This document shows positions 7,279-10,666 of a stretch of 10,666 nucleotides of DNA, piece by piece (the stretch's first letter is position 1; the number at the start of each line of letters is the position of its first letter). Origin of the DNA: DATLFP01 sp035540955 (GTDB taxonomy: Bacteria; Actinomycetota; Acidimicrobiia; Acidimicrobiales; CADCSY01). Position numbers and translations under genes: made by a program. Location of the stretch: positions 1 to 10,666 of the forward strand of contig DATLFP010000063.1 in assembly GCA_035540955.1 (NCBI GenBank). Reading direction: 5' to 3'. Below the pieces are notes generated by a model, which did not search any database, was not told the origin of the DNA, and saw nothing but the letters and a program-made list of their open reading frames with translations.

Positions 7279-7309
7279 CGCCCGCTACCCGGGGGTGGTC
7301 GAGCGGGCG
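7279..7309. repeat. Inverted repeat bounding a 15-bp inverted segment in dnaE2
   Basis: CGCCCGCT (7279-7286) and AGCGGGCG (7302-7309) are perfect inverted repeats around 15 bp (7287-7301). In the present orientation the minus strand reads RSTTPG-stop. In the opposite orientation it reads RYPGVVERA in the same frame. The plus strand in fact spells ARYPGVVERA here (7280-7309), which shows directly that the coding sequence has been flipped. Confidence 0.88.
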
Positions 7310-8235
7310 AACCGGCGGGCCTGCTCGGCGCCGCTGCGCAGGCAGGCGCCGGCGGCCGCCGGCAGCCATCCCTCCACCTCGTCGAGGCTGCGCCGGCTGC
7401 GCACGGCGGCGAGCGCGGTGGCGAGCGGCCGGCGTGACGGCGTGGCGTAGTGCACGTTGCCGGTGGCCACCACGTCGACGCCCGCCGCCATCGCCAGCCG
7501 CACCAGGGCGTCGTTGCGGGCGGGGTCGAGGGGGTCGCCGTGGTCCCACAGCTCGACGGTGACCCGCTCCCGCCCGAAGGCCTCGACCAGCCGATCGAGG
7601 GCGCGCTGGCCCGCGGCCGGTCCCTGCTCGACCAGCGCCCGGTTCACCGCCCCCTTGCGGCAACCGGTGAGCACCTGCCAGTGCCCGTCGTGGCGGTCGG
7701 CGAGGTCGGCCAGGTCGGTCACCGGCCGGCCCTTCTCCCCGCCCCGCAGGTGGGCGGTGGCGATGGCCCGCGACAGCCGGGCGTAGCCCTCGGGCCCGCG
7801 CGCCAGCACCACGAGATGATCTCCGGGCGGGTCGGCCTCCCCCACGGGGGCCCGGTCGATCCCGAGGGTCAGCTCGGCGCCGAAGACGGTGGGCAGGCCC
7901 ACCTCCCGGGCCGCCTCGGCGAACCGCACGATGCCGTAGAGGCCGTCGTGGTCGGTGACGGCCAGCGCCGAGAGCCCGAGCCGGGCCGCCTCCTCGGCCA
8001 GCTCCTGGGGATGCGACGCCCCGTCGAGGAAGGAGAAGTTCGTGTGGCAGTGCAGCTCGGCGTAGGGCACCGACGGCGCCGCCCGCACCAGCGAATCGGG
8101 CCGGGTGTACGGCGCCCGCTTCCGCGACCACGCCGGGGCGTCGCCACCGTCGGCCTCCACCCCCGGTGCCGGCTCCCAGCTCGACAACCGGCGCTCCAGC
8201 TCCCGCCACGGGATCGGTGGGTTCCGCCAGCCCAT
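7285..8235 (-). CDS. dnaE2: DnaE2 N-terminal fragment: PHP domain (316 aa before the amber stop)
   Basis: This open piece carries the PHP domain found at the N-terminus of DnaE-type polymerases: ELHCHTNFSFLDGASHP (60-76), AVTDHDGLYG (92-101), GAELTL, and a GNVHYA motif towards the end. Several histidines and aspartates of the usual PHP metal site are kept, although the first motif reads HCH rather than the more common HAH or HVH. It stops eleven residues after AEQA with RFARSTTPG, where only RFAR agrees with the family. Alone it lacks every polymerase catalytic residue and should be inactive in synthesis. The 94 bp separating it from imuB contain a hairpin at 8250-8266; the ribosome binding site GAGGA is at 8244-8248. 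Confidence 0.85.
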   Translation of the reverse strand: MGWRNPPIPWRELERRLSSWEPAPGVEADGGDAPAWSRKRAPYTRPDSLVRAAPSVPYAELHCHTNFSFLDGASHPQELAEEAARLGLSALAVTDHDGLYGIVRFAEAAREVGLPTVFGAELTLGIDRAPVGEADPPGDHLVVLARGPEGYARLSRAIATAHLRGGEKGRPVTDLADLADRHDGHWQVLTGCRKGAVNRALVEQGPAAGQRALDRLVEAFGRERVTVELWDHGDPLDPARNDALVRLAMAAGVDVVATGNVHYATPSRRPLATALAAVRSRRSLDEVEGWLPAAAGACLRSGAEQARRFARSTTPG

Positions 8236-8249
8236 CAGTCGCGTCCTCG

Positions 8250-8266
8250 GTGGGGCTGCGCCCCAC
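8250..8266. repeat. Small hairpin between imuB and dnaE2
   Basis: GTGGGGC-TGC-GCCCCAC forms a 7-bp stem with a 3-nt loop, just upstream of the dnaE2 ribosome binding site. It has no T-run. It could be a degenerate dispersed palindrome or could affect dnaE2 expression from the imuB transcript. The rest of the 94-bp gap shows only a GCTCGC-TGC-GCTCGC direct repeat (8313-8327). Confidence 0.45.
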
Positions 8267-8329
8267 ACCCATCGCCGCCCGGCTCCCTGGCGGTCGCACG
8301 GCCGGCCGACCCCGCTCGCTGCGCTCGCA

Positions 8330-9922
8330 TCAGTCGTAGGTCGCCTCGACGGTCCAGCGGCCGGCCTCGAGGGAGAGGAGGTGAGCGGTGCCGTCGGCGA
8401 GGGTCACCTGCAGCCGCGCCCGCCGGCGGGCGGCGGCGGGATCCCACCACCGCTCCTCGCACGGCCAGGGCCCCGCCCAGCCGGTGACCTCGCCGAGGCT
8501 CGGGATCCGGGCCGGGGTGCCGACGAGCAGTCCCCGGCCGCTGACCCGCACCGACTCGCCGGTGGCGTCGACCAGCTCGACGGGCACCGGCTCGCGGTGC
8601 ACGATCGCCGGGGCGGGCGCCGGCAGGTGACCGGGCCACGGCCGGTCGGCGTCGCCGGCGGCGGCGGGCTGCCCGAGCCGGACGCCGTGGGCGGGGACGA
8701 GCGCCACCCGCTCCCCCGGGCCCCGCCCCCCGCGCCGCTCCGGCACCGTCACCGCGTCGGGCCCGAGCAGCCCCTGGAGCCGGGCGACGGCGCGGGTGGC
8801 CCGCTCGTCGACCGCTCGCAGCCCGCCCCAGAACCCCAGCTGCCGGCCGTCGTCGGCCACCACCTGATCGGGCACCAGCCGGAGCACGGCGATGCCGCCG
8901 GTGGGCCGGTCGGCATGCGCCACCTGGGGGCCGAGCCAGCCGTCGAGCTGCCAGCGGACGCGGTCAGCGATGCCGACGGCGTCGAGCCCGCCCTCGTGGC
9001 GCCACCGCCGGGCCCGCGTCTCGTCGTGCTCGGTGACGACCTCGATGCCGAGCCGGGTGCAGGTGAGGCCCCGGCGCTCGAGCCGCTCGCCGAGCTCAGC
9101 GGCCGCCGTGCGGGCCACGAACGCCGCCGTCTCCACCCGCTCGGCCGGCGGATCGAGCTCGATCTGCACGACCAGGTCGAGGGGCACCTCCCGCGGCGCC
9201 GGCGGCCGCTCCTCGAGCCCGCGGGCGAGCCGGGACAGGAGGGTGCCGAGGGGACCGAAGCGCTCGACCATGCGGGCCGGGGGCAGGTCGGCCACCGCCC
9301 CCACGGTGCGCAGGCCGAGCCGGCGCAGCAGGTCGCACAGCTCGGTGGTGTCGGGCTCGGGCCGGGCCTGCTCGAACGCCGCCACCGGCAGCGGCGCGAG
9401 GAACGCGGCGCTGGCACCGGGCTCGACCACCGTTGTGCGCGCTGGTGCCGGGATACCGGCACCAGCGCGCACAACGCCACCGCGAGCGGCCAGCAGCGCG
9501 GCGAACAGGCCGTCGGCCACCCCGACGCCGACCGCGCCCGCCACCCGGGAGGCGTGCTCGAGGGCGAGGCGGGCGACCGCCTCGTCGCCCCCGAAGTAGC
9601 GGCTCGGTCCCCGGGCCGGGAACGCCAGCACGCCGGGGCGCACGATCTCGACCCGCGGCGTCATCACCTCCACCGCGGCCGCCACCGCTTCGAAGGCGCG
9701 GGCGTCGCGCTCGGGGTCGGCGGCGACGACGGTGAGGCCGGGGCAGCGACCCTGCGCCTCCCGCTTGCGCAGGCCCCGGCGCACGCCCTCGGCCCGAGCC
9801 GCCGCCGAGCAGGCGACGACCCGGTTGGCGTGCAGCACCACCGCCGGCTCGGTGGCGGGGATGCCGGCGGCCACCACCGGCCAGTCGGCGCACCACACCA
9901 CCGCGGTGCGGGTGGCCGTCAC
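8330..9922 (-). CDS. imuB: ImuB, Y-family-polymerase-like subunit of the DnaE2 mutasome (530 aa)
   Basis: ImuB is the non-catalytic adaptor that links ImuA' and DnaE2 to the beta sliding clamp during translesion synthesis. The protein keeps the Y-family fold signals: AVVWCADWPVVAAG at 7-20, RRGLRKREAQGRCP near 48-61 and a helix-hairpin-helix region near 195-235 (LGLRTVGAVADLPP). The catalytic carboxylate motifs of active Y-family enzymes are absent, as is usual for ImuB. A clamp-binding motif QLGFWG sits at 361-366, followed by the ImuB C-terminal region ending in WTVEATYD. The GTG start at 9922 has GGAGG 4 nt upstream. A perfect palindrome inserts 15 residues (150-164, VVRAGAGIPAPARTT) without breaking the frame; removing them leaves GGVVEPGASAAFLAPLPV, the expected family sequence. 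The gene is transcribed towards dnaE2. No LexA-type SOS box is visible upstream within the window. Confidence 0.92.
   Translation of the reverse strand: MTATRTAVVWCADWPVVAAGIPATEPAVVLHANRVVACSAAARAEGVRRGLRKREAQGRCPGLTVVAADPERDARAFEAVAAAVEVMTPRVEIVRPGVLAFPARGPSRYFGGDEAVARLALEHASRVAGAVGVGVADGLFAALLAARGGVVRAGAGIPAPARTTVVEPGASAAFLAPLPVAAFEQARPEPDTTELCDLLRRLGLRTVGAVADLPPARMVERFGPLGTLLSRLARGLEERPPAPREVPLDLVVQIELDPPAERVETAAFVARTAAAELGERLERRGLTCTRLGIEVVTEHDETRARRWRHEGGLDAVGIADRVRWQLDGWLGPQVAHADRPTGGIAVLRLVPDQVVADDGRQLGFWGGLRAVDERATRAVARLQGLLGPDAVTVPERRGGRGPGERVALVPAHGVRLGQPAAAGDADRPWPGHLPAPAPAIVHREPVPVELVDATGESVRVSGRGLLVGTPARIPSLGEVTGWAGPWPCEERWWDPAAARRRARLQVTLADGTAHLLSLEAGRWTVEATYD
9431..9476. repeat. 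Perfect 46-bp palindrome inside imuB
   Basis: Two 21-bp arms (9431-9451 and 9456-9476) are exact reverse complements around the loop GATA. The arms begin CGTTGTGCGCGC on the plus strand. It adds 45 bp, 15 codons, to imuB. The 5-bp sequence CCACC occurs at 9427-9431 and 9477-9481, bordering the element. It resembles in-frame palindromic mini-elements such as the Rickettsia palindromic elements, though no family relation is claimed. Confidence 0.9.
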
Positions 9923-9984
9923 ACCCCCTCCGTAGCGTGCGGGCGCTTCCCCCGGCCTTGCACATGCTCGGACAGGAGAAGAAC

Positions 9985-10242
9985 ATGGCGTTGGACGAAG
10001 CGATGCGACACCGCATCCACGGGCGGTTCGAGGAGCTGCTCGGCTCGGAGGAGGCTGCCGCGGTCATGGGTGCGATCACACAGAGCGACGCCATCCACGA
10101 CACGCTCGTGCGCGTGGCCACGGAGGTGACCGAGCTGCGAGCGGAGCTCCATCGGGAGATCTCGCAGCTCTACCGCTGGACCGTCGGCTCGATCTTCGCG
10201 GCGATGTCGCTCGGGCTCGCCGCGAGCCGGATCCTCGGCTGA
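9985..10242 (+). CDS. Small coiled-coil protein with C-terminal membrane anchor (85 aa)
   Basis: The ATG at 9985 has AGGAG 6 nt upstream (9974-9978), which makes it the preferred start over an in-frame upstream one at 9937. The product begins MALDEAMRHRIHGRFEELLG, continues with a heptad-like charged helix (about 38-62, TEVTELRAELHREISQL) and ends in a probable transmembrane helix at 66-82. It resembles the small actinobacterial coiled-coil/membrane proteins with an RFEELLG-EEA start, and perhaps the DUF1640-like class; this recognition is tentative. It lies on the strand opposite the mutasome genes, between imuA' and imuB, and its stop ends 2 bp before the imuA' stop. A TAGCGT -10-like box is at 9933-9938. 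The function is unknown and a link to mutagenesis is not shown. Confidence 0.75.
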   Translation: MALDEAMRHRIHGRFEELLGSEEAAAVMGAITQSDAIHDTLVRVATEVTELRAELHREISQLYRWTVGSIFAAMSLGLAASRILG

Positions 10243-10244
10243 CC

Positions 10245-10666
10245 TCACGCCGCTGACACCCCGCCCGTCTCGTCGGGCAGCCACAGCATCGCCCGCCGCT
10301 CGCGCCCGTACACGCCCTTGCCGCTGGCGGTGACCTGCACCCGCCGGGCGACGAGCCGGCCGGCGCCGCGCTGCTCGACCCACTCGGCAGCGTCGGCGTG
10401 CAGCCGCACGTCGGCGCTCAGCGGCCAGCGGGCACCGAGTGGGATCAGCACCGCCTCCCGCTCCCGGGCCCGGGCCGCCAGCCGGCGGGCGTCGGCGGCG
10501 CCGATCCCGCCGCTGCGCACGTAGACGACGTCGACGGCGTCGAGCAGCGCGGCGACGACGGTGGCCACCGACGCCGCCGGCGGATCGGCCACCACCAGCA
10601 GCCGCTCGGGGGCGAGGCCCAGCTCGGTGGCGGCCAGCAACCCGACCGACGGCACCCCCACCAGGC
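10245..10666 (-). CDS. imuA': ImuA', RecA-like mutasome accessory protein (partial, 5' end outside window)
   Basis: The frame is open to the window edge. About 140 codons of the C-terminal part are seen, beginning LVGVPSVGLLAATELGLAPERLLVVADPP. The pattern GVPSVGLLAATELG, then LLVVADPP, a DVVYVR stretch, AADARRLAARARERE with VLIPLG, and a final beta-rich RARRVQVTASGKG followed by LWLPD matches the actinobacterial ImuA' family, a degenerate RecA-like protein that works with ImuB. The Walker A region would lie upstream and is not in the window, so nucleotide binding cannot be judged. The gene reads towards imuB but is separated from it by the plus-strand gene at 9985-10242. A GTG at 10661 falls inside a conserved block, so it is probably not the true start. 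Confidence 0.82.
   Translation of the reverse strand, partial: LVGVPSVGLLAATELGLAPERLLVVADPPAASVATVVAALLDAVDVVYVRSGGIGAADARRLAARAREREAVLIPLGARWPLSADVRLHADAAEWVEQRGAGRLVARRVQVTASGKGVYGRERRAMLWLPDETGGVSAA

Larger units (their letters stand above)
4873..8235 (-). pseudogene. dnaE2: dnaE2 error-prone DNA polymerase, interrupted by one in-frame TAG inside a micro-inversion
   Basis: Read through the amber codon, the frame encodes 1120 codons, near the length of actinobacterial DnaE2 (about 1,100), and ends in the typical SRDFR. DnaE2 is the C-family polymerase that copies damaged templates together with ImuA' and ImuB at the sliding clamp. The ATG at 8233-8235 begins MGWRNPPIPW, as in the family, and GAGGA lies 8 nt upstream. 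The frame is clean except for TAG at codon 317 (7287-7285). The conserved sequence resumes immediately after the stop in the same frame (RAAALGLECAFDLALVAPNLPPF region), so there is no net indel. The stop lies between 8-bp inverted repeats, and inverting the DNA between them restores YPGVVE in place of STTPG-stop. As written, no full-length polymerase can be made without stop suppression. The change looks recent, or is an assembly artefact, because the rest of the gene shows no decay. Confidence 0.88.

Noticed and set aside
7239..7287. DnaE2 as two naturally separate subunits, with a restart at the GTG at 7239
   Set aside because: There is no ribosome binding site, conserved family sequence lies between the stop and the GTG, and the inversion explains the stop fully.
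7285..7287. TAG read as pyrrolysine or a programmed read-through codon
   Set aside because: No supporting element or pyl gene is seen, and the local peptide around the TAG (STTPG) does not match the family, whereas the flipped sequence does.
7279..7309. Site-specific recombinase switch of the Hin or Piv kind
   Set aside because: The repeats are only 8 bp with 15 bp between them and no recombinase gene is nearby; hairpin template switching or an assembly error fits better.
7229..7450. Plus-strand short frame containing ARYPGVVERA as a gene of its own
   Set aside because: The peptide is there only because a piece of minus-strand dnaE2 is inverted; the rest of the frame is a shadow.
8105..10129. 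674-codon plus-strand open frame across imuB and into the small gene
   Set aside because: It is a shadow of imuB and overlaps two real genes in other frames; it shows no domain and is dominated by Gly/Arg/Pro.

Overview
The window is very GC-rich (around 70% by eye), uses GTG starts freely and carries what look like leaderless promoters. With an actinobacterial ImuA'/ImuB/DnaE2 mutasome and a large ATP-binding LuxR regulator, this points to an actinomycete (Actinomycetota), possibly class Acidimicrobiia; the class-level guess is an inference. No tRNA, rRNA, CRISPR array, insertion sequence or phage gene is visible.

Region 1 (1-4821) looks like a self-contained regulon. A minus-strand operon of three overlapping genes (87-aa unknown protein, 199-aa secreted Cys-containing protein, and a paralogue of the latter cut by the window edge) runs away from an 880-aa LAL-type LuxR regulator (1591-4233, plus). 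A third secreted protein gene (4279-4821, plus) follows the regulator. The same 17-bp inverted repeat, CGCGTAG-N3-CTACGCG, sits exactly 35 bp before the start codon of the minus operon and exactly 35 bp before the start codon of the plus-strand secreted gene. In both places it abuts a GGCGGT -35 box, followed by a 16-17-bp spacer, a TACGTT -10 box and a start codon 6-7 nt later. The arrangement fits one activator driving two leaderless transcription units from operators centred near -44.

Region 2 (4873-10666) is a translesion-mutagenesis cassette on the minus strand, in transcription order: imuA' (partial, RecA-like), imuB (Y-family-like, with a QLGFWG clamp-binding motif) and dnaE2 (error-prone C-family polymerase). 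A small plus-strand gene for a coiled-coil/membrane protein (9985-10242) lies between imuA' and imuB.

The main surprise is in dnaE2. Its frame is intact from 8235 to 4873 except for a single in-frame TAG at 7285-7287. That TAG lies between 8-bp inverted repeats (7279-7286 and 7302-7309). Flipping the 15 bp between them removes the stop, keeps the frame and yields FARYPGVVERAAALG, the sequence expected of the DnaE2 family there. So a tiny inversion, real or introduced by assembly, has switched the gene to an 'off' form.

The cassette also holds other small palindromic or repeated elements: a perfect 46-bp palindrome in imuB that adds 15 codons in frame, a 20-bp repeat present twice in dnaE2 in different reading frames, and a hairpin just ahead of dnaE2.
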